The position numbers and the translations under genes are program-made. Positions 54,001 through 57,717 of a DNA stretch of 64,000 nt are shown in pieces. The notes below the pieces were generated by a model. It was given only the letters and a program-made list of their open reading frames with translations, did no database searches and had not been told where the DNA came from. Source of the stretch: Sisyra terminalis (lineage: Eukaryota; Arthropoda; Insecta; Neuroptera; Sisyridae); contig OY292278.1 in NCBI GenBank assembly GCA_958496175.1, positions 24,862,001-24,926,000 on the forward strand, read 5' to 3'. Position 1 is the first letter of the stretch. Every line of letters begins with the position of its first letter.

Positions 54001-54941
54001 GAAGTTTAGAGCTCCTACCTAACAGCCAGTATAACTGTTTAAACCTCTTGTTAATATATTTTCGTTTTTGGATGATGTGAGATTTCCAGGTCTGCCTCCT
54101 GTCCAGATGAACACCAAGGTATTTGACGGTGTCGGACGATGGGATCTCAGTTGAGTCCAGATGGACCGGGGGGCCTGGTCTTTCCCTGAGAGTGAACGTC
54201 ACTTGGACTGATTTGAACTAAATATAACTTCAAAATCAAATTTTATGATTCTAACCTTAACCATAACTCAAAAACAATTTTTTTTAATCTGGAAAGCTTT
54301 TATCGAGAAGTGCAATTGGCGTTACCGCTTAAGTCGGGGCGCTTCTGATGCGGGCACTTATGTCTGGGTACCGTCAAAATTAATGATGCTAGGTCATACG
54401 AACAAACTCTGTAAGATGATTTATCTGCAAAAGTCTAAATCAGGCAACAATATGACCTTAAAGTTGTAATTTTCCATTGTGTTAACCAAGAACCTTGGTT
54501 ATTTTACTACTCTAAGTGACTGTAATGCATCCTTTAAAAGTACGTTTAAGTAAATATATATATATTGAATACCATTCATTAGGTAACGTGTATGTATACT
54601 TTAACGGTTACATATAGACAAAAAGTCATATATAATATTTTTATTTACATTTTCTTCAAGACTCAATTAGTTCGAAAAGCTCAAAGTTTAATTCAAAAGT
54701 TTAATGTAATTTTTAATCCAATAATTTGCTACTAATTTAATCAAACCTTCATTTCTTAAAAATTATAAAAAATAAGAAAAAATTACTTACCAAAAAAACA
54801 GAAGCAAAACACAATTGAATATAACGTTATAAATACGGCGCGCACATCGGTTCTATCGAATAAATAATCTTCATCTGCCAAGCTTGTATTTGTTACGAGT
54901 GGATTTGGAAATACCAATGTCCTATTAACCTCCGAATCCAT
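367..54941 (-). CDS. TrissinR: Trissin receptor-like GPCR, complete five-exon coding span
   Basis: Full coding span of a rhodopsin-family neuropeptide receptor, expected in the plasma membrane and, by homology, activated by the cysteine-rich peptide trissin. Exons 54791-54941, 37302-37446, 18284-18443, 7914-8315 and 367-870 join in frame to 453 residues plus a stop. Visible landmarks are N-glycosylation sequons at N6 and N18; TM1 about 35-60 with GN at 51-52; TM2 with LAVAD (D80); C107 at the top of TM3; ERY at 131-133; a NIT sequon at 179; C189 in the second extracellular loop as disulphide partner of C107; TM5 with P213 and Y221; a third loop of about 90 residues; TM6 with P331; NPMLY at 370-374; and C391, a possible palmitoylation site. 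Family assignment rests on the recognisable run from [12 protein letters not shown] to [14 protein letters not shown] and on HARKMWQ after TM6. Intron phases are 1, 2, 0 and 0. An extra exon in the third loop cannot be excluded, because the exon 4/5 junction is phase 0. Confidence 0.87.
2218..2701. mobile_element. Foldback MITE with TA-flanked terminal inverted repeats
   Basis: Both ends read TAACTACGGAA(C/T)ATTTTGG when taken outward-in. The inverted similarity continues through the tokens TTCAAGGGTTTTGG and CGCATATTTCCCATG on the left and their complements on the right (ending ccgtagtta). The outermost TA at each end would fit a TA target duplication, as made by Tc1/mariner-type transposases. 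The interior has no coding capacity. A relative starts at 38207. Confidence 0.65.
2760..3223 (+). pseudogene. Mariner-family transposase remnant with the catalytic core deleted
   Basis: Translation of 2885-3223 gives [17 protein letters not shown]..., then LKRNEIDPF in degenerate form ([19 protein letters not shown]). This is the segment between the helix-turn-helix and catalytic domains of mariner transposases. It then jumps to a C-terminal-like segment ([27 protein letters not shown]). The central DDD/E catalytic region is missing, so the protein would be inactive even though the frame is open for 112 codons. Residual N-terminal similarity appears to start near 2760 in the overlapping frame. 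The remnant lies directly beside the TA-flanked foldback MITE. Assignment is from family knowledge; the subfamily is not determined. Confidence 0.6.
4247..4423 (-). repeat. tRNA-derived SINE copy
   Basis: The minus strand carries a Ser/Leu-tRNA-like head with A box TGGCCGAGTGG and a degenerate B box region (GGTAGGTTTTGGTTTTAAT), followed by the family body TTTCTCGATTACTGATATTT...AAAGCGACGATAAA and an A/T-rich tail. Five other copies in the window share this arrangement. Confidence 0.7.
6598..6945 (-). repeat. tRNA-derived SINE copy, interrupted by a second SINE
   Basis: The tRNA-like head (6945 to about 6885; A box TGGCCGAGTGG, then GTCTAGGTGACCGCTC) and the body/tail (about 6695 to 6598; GTAATCGAGACATCG complement and GCGACGTAAAAT) belong to one minus-strand SINE. 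They are separated by a plus-strand SINE at 6714-6880. Short partly duplicated bases (gagaatc / agaatatc) sit at the two junctions. Confidence 0.65.
6714..6880 (+). repeat. tRNA-derived SINE copy nested in another SINE
   Basis: Head agcctactggtaaccgagtg with the B box GGTTCGATCCCC, closest in this window to an intact RNA polymerase III internal promoter. The 3' half diverges from the other copies (tcgctcgtgataatg, then ataaaataaattaaaataaa), so it may be a different subfamily. Confidence 0.7.
7914..8315 (-). CDS. TrissinR: TrissinR coding exon 4 (TM4, second extracellular loop, TM5, part of third loop)
   Basis: A 402-base exon, phase 0 at both ends, with acceptor TTGCAG (ending 8316) and donor GTAAGC (7913 downward). 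It encodes residues 153-286. TM4 begins [18 protein letters not shown]. The second extracellular loop has the NIT sequon (N179) and C189, which should pair with C107. TM5 is [20 protein letters not shown] with P213 and Y221. The remainder is a polar, Ser/Thr/Asn-rich third intracellular loop (for example [20 protein letters not shown]) with several candidate phosphorylation sites. The third loop is shorter than I recall for flies, so an alternative exon before exon 5 is possible but not seen. Confidence 0.9.
8408..9491. mobile_element. Long-arm foldback element, TAGGGTG termini, 9-bp target duplication
   Basis: Left arm (8408 to about 8740) and right arm (about 9160 to 9491) are inverted copies of roughly 330 bases. 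Both read TAGGGTGTCCGTTATTTCCC inward, then share tokens such as GTGCCGGAATCATG and TTTAACGCTCTACAAAAA. Immediately outside lie aaggaacat (8399-8407) and agggaacat (9492-9500), an 8-of-9 target duplication. Long arms plus a 9-base duplication resemble Mutator-like MITEs. There is no coding sequence, and the open frame at 8388-8603 is an artefact of the arm. Confidence 0.7.
10186..10480 (+). repeat. Dispersed repeat of unknown class, copy A
   Basis: Matches 22940-23215 in the same orientation: aaactagtgtagaa, acggaaagtattacggaca, agagtgagtgag, atgcggatggagtga, gagactattt, atcttaatat. The copies are perhaps 75-80 percent identical by eye. No terminal repeats or tRNA boxes are recognised. On the minus strand both copies keep an open frame of about 66-71 codons with a similar product ([10 protein letters not shown] versus [10 protein letters not shown]). 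Confidence 0.6.
12320..12392 (+). repeat. tRNA-like segment, possibly the head of a different SINE
   Basis: A box-like tagcgtaatcg near 12333 and a canonical B box GGGTTCGAATC at about 12375-12386 are spaced as in a tRNA, with an anticodon-arm-like middle (cggtcattctgatcctcc). It cannot form a proper acceptor stem and is followed by a poly(T) run, so it is probably a tRNA-derived repeat or tRNA pseudogene, not a functional tRNA. Confidence 0.35.
12484..12506. repeat. (TAA)n microsatellite
   Basis: About seven to eight uninterrupted taa/ata triplets. Confidence 0.85.
12540..13255. mobile_element. Helitron-like remnant, inverted relative of the neighbouring element
   Basis: Internal sequence from about 12650 (aaaagagtaaaaggggtga, ttaatcaacaatcgaaattt, ctaaattagtatgaaagttt, aaactaacttttcttcggc) matches the 56.2-57.0 kb element in its plus-strand reading, and so lies opposite to the copy at 13259-14174. 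The right border ends ...gcagggatcagctagt, with a CTAG terminus typical of Helitron 3' ends in insects. Borders are approximate and the segment is probably a mosaic of two insertions. Confidence 0.45.
13259..14174 (+). mobile_element. Helitron-like non-autonomous element, copy 1
   Basis: Starts TCTTATATATAAATTGACTA, followed by tcttgccgcccgtgcg, and ends ...tgcaacgggcaactactag. The TC start and CTAG end with a GC-rich subterminal stretch are the Helitron signature, and no terminal inverted repeat is present. Internal tokens (ctaccatttttcattctt, acatttggacattgtac, ggaagtaaattcgaata) recur in inverse orientation at 56202-57338. No helicase or Rep frame is present. Confidence 0.55.
16199..17004. 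mobile_element. Long-arm foldback element with TAGGGTG termini
   Basis: Inverted arms of about 270 bases: left from 16199 (TAGGGTGTTTTTTTTTGGGA...), right ending CACCCTA at 17004. Shared tokens in both arms include GCTCCCATGCCGAAATTTTG, GAGCTCTTAATATTAATATT and ACAATTGTTTGCTCTAC (or close variants). It shares the seven terminal bases with the 8408-9491 element but not the arm sequence. No clear target duplication is seen; the right flank is a TA microsatellite that may have eroded it. Confidence 0.65.
18284..18443 (-). CDS. TrissinR: TrissinR coding exon 3 (TM3, ERY motif, second loop)
   Basis: A 160-base exon with acceptor TTTCAG (ending 18444) and donor GTAAGT (18283 downward). It encodes residues 99-152: [10 protein letters not shown] with the conserved TM3 cysteine (C107), TM3 itself ([16 protein letters not shown]), the ERY G-protein-coupling motif at 131-133, and the second intracellular loop [18 protein letters not shown]. 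It ends in phase 0 directly before exon 4. This is the most diagnostic exon for assigning the trissin-receptor family. Confidence 0.9.
18635..18780. mobile_element. Short hAT-type MITE
   Basis: 146 bases bounded by CAGTGTTTCTTA and its near-complement TAAGAAATACTG. Flanks ctcaagag (18627-18634) and ctctagag (18781-18788) form an 8-base duplication with one mismatch, as expected for hAT insertion. The interior ttgtggtacacgcacctctt is also typical of hAT MITEs. Confidence 0.75.
19638..20310. mobile_element. hAT-type MITE
   Basis: Left end TAGTGTCCGACTGAAACT and right end AGTTCGGTCGGTCACTA are imperfect inverted repeats. Subterminal repeats of the type gccgaaac(t/c)gaaacc occur on both sides. 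Flanks attattat (19630-19637) and attattac (20311-20318) form an 8-base duplication with one mismatch. The interior is AT-rich without a transposase frame. Confidence 0.75.
20500..20694. mobile_element. Short palindromic MITE
   Basis: Arms of about 50 bases: the left, from 20500, contains gaagtttgggctattctatc; the right, ending 20694, contains its exact complement gatagaatagcccaaacttc. The loop of about 95 bases includes ccgatcactagatgtcgctg. Flanking duplication is not clear, so the superfamily is open. Confidence 0.6.
22121..22744. repeat. Diffuse foldback repeat rich in AAGTATCTT motifs
   Basis: The left end (actgtcagaaaacagtatct) and right end (complement of agtatttttaacagt) are inverted relatives. 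The interior repeats agtatctt/aagatact many times in both directions. A partial copy of the same motif set (gctgtcagaaaatagtattt, agtatcttagatacttt) lies at 46112-46210. Borders are uncertain. Confidence 0.4.
22940..23215 (+). repeat. Dispersed repeat of unknown class, copy B
   Basis: Second copy of the repeat at 10186-10480, in the same orientation. The GC content of both (gagtgagtgagtgag, tatgcggatggagtg) is above that of the surrounding intron, which makes them easy to see. Element class unknown. Confidence 0.6.
24920..25398 (+). mobile_element. Solo LTR of a Gypsy-type retrotransposon
   Basis: 479 bases bounded by TGTAAC...GTTACA and flanked by a 4-base duplication ATAT (24916-24919 and 25399-25402), as expected for a Gypsy-superfamily LTR. 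Inside are a TATA box (25100-25107), an initiator-like ACAGTT (25128-25133) about 30 bases downstream, and AATAAA at 25271. No second LTR, primer site or gag/pol is nearby, so recombination has probably left a solo LTR. Short open frames inside it are not genes. It reads antisense to TrissinR. Confidence 0.75.
25028..25133 (+). promoter_or_regulatory. LTR promoter with two heat-shock-like elements, TATA and initiator
   Basis: TTCtgGAAacATC (25028-25040) and TTCtaGAAtgTTG (25078-25090) each match eight of nine defined positions of the TTCnnGAAnnTTC heat-shock element. GGGTATATAAGG follows, then CAGTT at the expected start distance. Function is inferred from motifs only. Confidence 0.5.
29880..30330 (+). 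repeat. Dispersed repeat of unknown class, uninterrupted copy
   Basis: Shares order and orientation with 59040-60090: ttattacaaaaacgtt, cacttatttattaa-like segments, tcatcttattgtgcttgacc, gttcccccttta, atgctcacagaatgtat, acatttaaa. Ends and class are not recognised. Confidence 0.45.
31322..31445 (+). repeat. 35-bp tandem repeat, three to four degenerate units
   Basis: Unit core acacaattggctatttatat recurs with 35-base spacing (aattg at 31361, 31396 and 31431), with a less regular unit before. It is followed directly by a (TA)n run to 31468. An open frame across it is an artefact. Confidence 0.65.
31449..31468. repeat. (TA)n microsatellite
   Basis: About ten TA dinucleotides directly after the 35-bp tandem repeat. 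Confidence 0.85.
31901..31960 (-). mobile_element. Helitron-like 3' terminus
   Basis: On the minus strand atgttacgcagacgacatca is followed by cgggtattaactag, closely matching the terminus at 13222-13253 (acgttacgcagacgaagtcg then cagggatcagctag). Only the end is recognisable; the extent upstream is unknown. Confidence 0.45.
33731..34820 (+). mobile_element. hAT DNA transposon fossil
   Basis: Bounded by a perfect 14-base inverted repeat, TAGACATCGGATTA and TAATCCGATGTCTA. Subterminal copies of (t)gcatatgcatttgcat occur on both sides. The flanks gtaatagt and gctataat share five of eight positions, so the target duplication is eroded. It encloses a broken transposase. Confidence 0.7.
33850..34566 (+). 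pseudogene. Broken hAT transposase (BED/CGGBP-like family)
   Basis: Pieces of a hAT transposase lie in order in several frames. At 33855-34037: [44 protein letters not shown]. After a stop come [12 protein letters not shown] and [10 protein letters not shown] segments near 34060-34110, then [23 protein letters not shown] at 34160-34260, [15 protein letters not shown] near 34430-34470, and VDVESSFS at about 34541-34564. The last is the start of the C-terminal dimerisation region. Stops and frameshifts disable it, and the N-terminal zinc finger and part of the catalytic core are gone. Family recognition is from memory of these conserved phrases. Confidence 0.6.
35586..35660 (+). repeat. Short dispersed repeat containing GATCTGATGACGAT
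   Basis: The segment gatctgatgacgatctcaat...gttattttactcggttaatt is matched in reverse complement at 19125-19175 (gagaaaaaaagtaacgcacg...aatcgtcatcagatc). A weaker match lies near 23290-23325 (aagattatggtcgtcatcag). Element class unknown. Confidence 0.4.
37302..37446 (-). CDS. TrissinR: TrissinR coding exon 2 (end of TM1, first loop, TM2)
   Basis: A 145-base exon flanked by a TTTTAG acceptor (37448-37447) and a GTAAGT donor (37301 downward). With phase 1 entry and phase 2 exit it encodes residues 51-98 and two bases of codon 99. It holds the end of TM1 ([11 protein letters not shown]), the basic first intracellular loop (SRRLRS) and TM2 ([19 protein letters not shown]) with the conserved aspartate D80. 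The stretch ends ...STYLIP and joins to SW of exon 3, as expected for this receptor. It is too short to stand out as an open reading frame and was found by reading the minus strand for the missing TM1-TM2 segment. Confidence 0.88.
38693..39250. mobile_element. Relative of the 61123-61549 MITE, nested
   Basis: Starts GGCATAAGCTTGGATCAG like the complete copy at 61123 and shares the interior (atttacgtaaattttga, caacgttg, tttaatttaattcgc, then their complements). The right end is degraded (ttcccaaatcc in place of the expected terminus). A further inner fragment with the same words (aacgttgtcagaattgaatt, gattcgcgaattt) lies at 50865-50925. Confidence 0.45.
39337..39745 (-). repeat. Tandem repeat, about 142-bp monomer, three units
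   Basis: Units start at ggcttttt 39337, ggcttttcc 39480 and ggctttttcc 39621, giving spacings of 143 and 141. Each unit runs through ttcttt/attcgaaactctcgaa, acaaaaacaccaattaat-type, and aaattttaatgtttgg-type words. The same monomer recurs in opposite orientation at about 38357 and 38500. It looks like satellite-style expansion within the arm of a DNA element. Confidence 0.6.
40629..40679 (-). ncRNA. Degenerate hammerhead-ribozyme-like motif downstream of the Penelope-like fossil
   Basis: On the minus strand, in order: AUUAU, the core CUGAUGA (40671-40665), an 18-base spacer, GAAACGCGUC, GUAAUAA. AUUAU pairs with GUAAU as stem I (one G-U pair). A15.1-U16.1 plus C-G would form a two-base-pair stem III closing GC, and the cleavage site would follow GUC. 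Stem II (GAAACCC...AUAUU) no longer pairs well, so activity is doubtful. Minimal hammerheads with tiny stem III are a known feature of Penelope-like elements, which supports the reading. Confidence 0.45.
40785..41345 (-). pseudogene. Penelope-like retroelement remnant with GIY-YIG endonuclease domain
   Basis: The minus-strand frame 41075-40785 reads [48 protein letters not shown]. This is the GIY-YIG nuclease core, with GIY (GIYKIKC) and YIG (FYIGQTGR), as found C-terminal to the reverse transcriptase in Penelope-like elements. Upstream in another frame, about 41322-41240, are [20 protein letters not shown] and SSIADKK, the linker typical between the two domains. The reverse transcriptase itself is absent, so this is a 5'-truncated, frameshifted fossil. 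A hammerhead-like motif lies about 110 bases downstream. Confidence 0.7.
42006..42251 (-). mobile_element. 5'-truncated LINE (3' end only) with poly(A) tail
   Basis: The minus strand ends ...caagctgattgt followed by a 29-base A run (T run at 42005-42033 on the plus strand). An exact 12-base target duplication, ATATTGATTGAT, flanks it at 41994-42005 and 42252-42263. The remaining 246 bases are 3' untranslated sequence, so the LINE clade cannot be named. An intact tail and perfect duplication suggest a young insertion. Confidence 0.8.
43848..44098. repeat. Possible MITE, related to 28035-28210
   Basis: Ends acgcgaaaataaaaataaat and complement ...aatataatttttttcgtatg are weakly inverted. The interior tttttacgttataatatcgtaattataac has a close match at 28150-28185 (cttttacgttacaacatcgt). 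Both copies contain several small palindromes. Borders are uncertain. Confidence 0.35.
45138..45333 (-). repeat. tRNA-derived SINE copy
   Basis: Minus strand: ACCTACTGGTGACCGAGTGG head, AAGGTGACCACTCC, a weak B box (GGTGTTGGATTCGAT), then a body with AATTTTCGATATTTCTTG and TTATAAAGCGACTAT. It matches the other SINE copies along nearly the whole length. Confidence 0.7.
47711..47723. promoter_or_regulatory. CRE-like palindrome
   Basis: TGACGTGACGTCA contains a full cAMP-response element TGACGTCA (47716-47723) preceded by a half site. It sits in a small GC-richer island (47700-47900) in intron 1. Whether it regulates anything is unknown; the motif can also occur by chance. Confidence 0.3.
48195..48235 (-). 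ncRNA. Hammerhead-like core, left arm of palindrome
   Basis: Minus strand in order: AAGC, CUGAUGA, A, GUAAC, loop GAUAU, GUAAC, GAAACGUA, GCUU. AAGC/GCUU forms stem I. GAAACGUA supplies the conserved GAAA, a minimal stem III (A-U, C-G) and the cleavage triplet GUA. Stem II has one mismatch (GUAAC for GUUAC), and an extra A follows CUGAUGA, which is non-canonical. Confidence 0.4.
48348..48388 (+). ncRNA. Hammerhead-like core, right arm of palindrome
   Basis: Plus strand in order: AAGC, CUGAUGA, A, GUUAU, loop GAUAU, GUAAC, GAAGCGUA, GCUA. Here stem II pairs fully (one U-G pair), but the conserved GAAA has become GAAG and stem I is three base pairs. With the left-arm copy it implies an ancestor having both stems, but this copy itself is probably inactive. 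Confidence 0.35.
48898..49070 (+). repeat. tRNA-derived SINE copy
   Basis: Starts agcctactggtggctgag, with B box-like GGTTCAAATTTC, and body TTATTAATCCTAGAGCCACT followed by AGTAGTTATAAAGTGATG and an A-rich tail. Both promoter boxes are mutated, so it is unlikely to be transcribed by RNA polymerase III. Confidence 0.7.
51132..51300 (+). repeat. tRNA-derived SINE copy
   Basis: Starts agctagtagccgagtggtca, with GGCCGCTCCAAAAGTGGTAG, and a body containing TTTCTCGATTTATGACTT and TAGTGATAAAGCGGCGGTAA, ending in AT-rich sequence near 51300. It shares the family architecture. Confidence 0.7.
53560..54221 (-). mobile_element. 5'-truncated Jockey-type LINE with target duplication
   Basis: Holds the last part of a reverse-transcriptase ORF (54202-53660), a short 3' untranslated region ending ctgatggccgatttatat and an A-rich tail (T run 53560-53566 on the plus strand). 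It is flanked by the direct repeat ATATAACTT at 53551-53559 and 54222-54230. Base composition is clearly more GC-rich than the surroundings, consistent with a fairly recent insertion. Confidence 0.8.
53660..54202 (-). pseudogene. C-terminal fragment of Jockey-clade reverse transcriptase
   Basis: 180 codons remain open. Recognisable phrases are [78 protein letters not shown] and [14 protein letters not shown]. This is the thumb/C-terminal region of Jockey-type non-LTR retrotransposon polymerases in insects. The palm with the FADD-type catalytic motif, the endonuclease and ORF1 are absent, so it cannot act on its own. The reading frame has no stop, which argues for youth. The opposite-strand frame 53772-54080 is its shadow. 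Confidence 0.8.
54791..54941 (-). CDS. TrissinR: TrissinR coding exon 1 (N-terminus and first part of TM1)
   Basis: Starts at the ATG at 54941-54939 and encodes residues 1-50 plus the first base of codon 51. The extracellular N-terminus begins [11 protein letters not shown], has two N-glycosylation sequons (NRT, NTS) and an acidic stretch (LADEDYLFD), then enters TM1 ([17 protein letters not shown]). The donor GTAAGT follows at 54790. No signal peptide is visible, as is common for this receptor class. The ATG was chosen because the same frame continues through every downstream splice junction, and because a polypyrimidine tract and CAG acceptor lie only 10 bases upstream, leaving no room for a longer N-terminus in this exon. 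Confidence 0.85.
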
Positions 54942-54951
54942 TTTACACGTC
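54942..54951 (-). other. TrissinR: 5'UTR part of exon 1, with upstream splice acceptor
   Basis: On the minus strand a run of T followed by CAG at 54954-54952 forms a strong splice acceptor ten bases before the start codon. This implies at least one non-coding 5' exon further upstream (at higher coordinates). I could not identify that exon, the promoter or the transcription start within the remaining 9 kb. Confidence 0.6.
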
Positions 54952-56172
54952 CTGAAAAAAAAAACCTCTTATGAAATTTGAGCCAAACTTGTAGAAGAAA
55001 TGTGAAAAAGCTCCGCCTAGCAGAAACTGTTCTTATTTATTAATCCAATATTTTATGAGATGAAACAAATAACTATACCGAATCATAAAATGTAGCAGGT
55101 ATTAGGACAAATTGGCCATTTTCTTCTGCTTTTAGGGTTTAATAAAAAAATTCATATGTGCTTTTTCAGTTATTTGATCGTTTTACTTCCTAATAAAAAT
55201 GATGAATACACATATATCAAAATATGGTATTGGGCGAAGCAATATAATTTTGAATATAATTTTTTGTGATTCAGATCATAAAGAATATATTTTCTATACA
55301 AAGACATAATTCTTTTTTTTCTTTTAAATTAAATGTTATTAACTATTTAAGTATAATATTTCAAAAAAGCATTTATTAAATTAAATTAATATGAAATAAC
55401 TCTTAAACCAATTAAAATGTGTGGAAACTTTTTATGACTTTCGTTAATGAAAATTTCATTTAACAAGAAATGAATTAACCTGGATCTCACATAAATGAAA
55501 TATTTTTCGTAATGAATTGTTCGGTTTGTGAAAAGCAATATTAAGCATGTAGTGGATTTTAATTTACGTTCAAGTTCTTATTTCTTCCTCTTCCCTTATA
55601 AATAAAAAGAAACATTATTTTTCTTGTTAAAATAGTGGTTTTATTTACGTTGTTGTCTATTGTAAAATCAAACAATGAAGTTACGCTCTTCTTTCTTAAT
55701 TTTTTTCATTTGATGTTTCTTTCGAAGCTTGCTTAGTATGAAAGAAAAATCGAAGTTAAAACAAATAAAGCTTTAGCTAATTATTTTTTAGATTCTCTAG
55801 CTTAAGTAATATTATGTTTATTTATTTTTCATTTTTGTATGATGTTTCGTTAGTTTTCCGACTTCTTCAGATACTGTACCAAATATCAATAACACAAAAT
55901 TTACTAAAATTAAACTTAAAATAACAATTGAAACTAGAGAGTCAAAATAATTTTTAACTAACCATGGAAAAACACCATCAAAATGCTATGCTAATTAATA
56001 GCACGTACAATAATAGCGACTGTGTTTTACTTCACCTACCCTATACCGATTAACCAATAAAACTTAAATTTTCCATTTTTTTTTTTGCAAATTGATGGGA
56101 AATCGTTCGTAGAGGTTTGTGAAAGAAACCATATCGTTTTTGACAAAATAGTTTAGTATTTATTAAAAAATA

Positions 56173-56206
56173 ACGAAAAAATAATAATTCAGTCATTGAT
56201 ATAGTA
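56173..56206 (+). repeat. 34-bp direct repeat, left copy
   Basis: Identical to 57339-57372. It contains cagtcattgatatagta, of which the last four to five bases also fit the element terminus. The two copies bracket the Helitron-like element. Confidence 0.85.
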
Positions 56207-57338
56207 GTTGCCCGTTGCATTTGCAACTAAAGGTTTTATCTCAATAAAATGTTTTATATGACATAATGTAGAGTTAATCAACAATCGATATTTTAAATTT
56301 AATAATCAGTGTTGTTAATATAAAAAAAAGTTCATCTAAAATTATATTAAGAAATAAAATATAAGTGTTTTTTATATCATTTTAATAACATTTTAAATAA
56401 CGGCATTTACCTAAATTAGTATGAAAGTTTAATACTTATGTAGTACTTATATCAAATAGGCGATTTTAAATTTTGGTTCGTTTTTCAACAATCAAACTTT
56501 TTAAAATCTATTTTATTTTATAAACCAATGGTTGTGATCTGTAGTAATTATATATTTGACTGAAAAGCATTAAGGTAGCAATTTTTTGCCATATCACTGT
56601 CAATTCAAATATAAAATCTTCGAAACTAACTTTTTTTCGGTATTTAGAACAATTTGAAAACCAATTATTGTTAATGAAAATAAATAAAATATTCGAATTT
56701 ACTTCCACGTTTTCCACCTATTTCCAATAATTTTGTATGTACAACGTCCAAATGTGCGAAATCGAATAGCTTTTTAGTCATGTTAACTAACATAAAGAAG
56801 GTCATTATTTTTTTTCGTTTTGCATTGTATTTTCAAATATAAGTGCACATTTGTGTCGATGATATTTGGAAAGTGTTTTCTTTATACAATGCAGTTATAT
56901 AATAAGAAAGGGTTTTTGAAAATTTCTCCCCTTAAAAGAGTGAAAAACGGTAGCAAAGTTTGTAAGGGATAACGTTTAATAAACAATCGAAATTTCAAAT
57001 TTAATAATCAATCAAAGTCCGTTAAAAGCGAAACGTTATTACTGCTTAATATAAAACAAAGTTGAATTAGAAACAAAAACTTAGAGTCTGCTTAAAAATT
57101 TAAACTATGATAAGTAGATATATCTGAAAAGGTTAAGTAAAGTTTATAAATGAGCATTATGTTTTTTGGCTTTCACATATTGTAAACCTGTAAATTCGAA
57201 ATACGTATTCACAAATAAATACATTAGTGAGTGAATATCCCTACCAACGTTTTTAATGCGTAAGTGGGGATAACAGCGCATGCGTATAGCCTATTCTGCA
57301 CGGACGCACGGCAAGATAGTCAATTTATATATAAAATG
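56202..57338 (-). mobile_element. Helitron-like non-autonomous element, copy 2, flanked by a 34-bp direct repeat
   Basis: Minus-strand copy of the 13259-14174 element: on that strand it begins ttatatataaattgactat near 57335 and ends gcaacgggcaactacta near 56203. An identical 34-base sequence (beginning acgaaaaaataataattc) stands at both borders, 56173-56206 and 57339-57372. Helitrons normally insert between A and T without duplicating the target, so this flank is unexpected. Confidence 0.55.
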
Positions 57339-57372
57339 ACGAAAAAATAATAATTCAGTCATTGATATAGTA
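57339..57372 (+). repeat. 34-bp direct repeat, right copy
   Basis: Identical to 56173-56206. Its last bases overlap the left end of a TA-flanked MITE (57366-57717). Confidence 0.85.
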
Positions 57373-57717
57373 AAATGTTAAGAAAGTAGAATTTTAGCGA
57401 CAAACAACAAAAATGCAGGAAAAATTAGAAACTTGTTGTTTTAAAATAAAACAAAATGAAAAACTTAAAAAAAATGTAACCATGTCTCGAATTTTATTTT
57501 GGATAATTTTGTGAAAATTTAACTCAAGAAAAAAATAATAATTTCATAAATGCCTTTTTTCCTCTAATTTTTTGGTCGAGGGGGAGGTGGTTCTGTTTAG
57601 TGTTTTTTAAATTTTCTTTTTGCTATTCCTGCAATTTTCCATCTTCCAAATTTTGCAAATTTTCCTGCATTTTTGTTATATATTGCTAAAAACCTATATT
57701 TTTAACATTTTACTATA
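57366..57717. mobile_element. TIR MITE with TA-type ends
   Basis: Left end TATAGTAAAATGTTAAGAAA and right end ...TTTAACATTTTACTATA are inverted. The similarity extends about 60 bases inward (acaaaaatgcaggaaaaatt against aattttcctgcatttttgtt). TA borders suggest mobilisation by a Tc1/mariner-type transposase. No coding sequence. Confidence 0.6.

Larger units (their letters stand above)
37447..54790 (-). other. TrissinR intron 1 (between coding exons 1 and 2)
   Basis: About 17.3 kb. It contains a composite foldback element with tandem monomers (38207-39745), a Penelope-like fossil with a hammerhead-like motif (40629-41345), a truncated LINE (42006-42251), three SINE copies (45138, 48898, 51132), a CRE-like site (47711), a roughly 515-bp palindrome (48035-48549) and a truncated Jockey-type LINE (53560-54221). 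I see no gene in 42260-45130, 45340-47700, 49080-51120 or 51310-53550. These are AT-rich, with only short unrecognisable frames. Confidence 0.8.

Noticed and set aside
53772..54080. 102-codon plus-strand frame
   Set aside because: It is the antisense shadow of the Jockey-type reverse transcriptase fragment.
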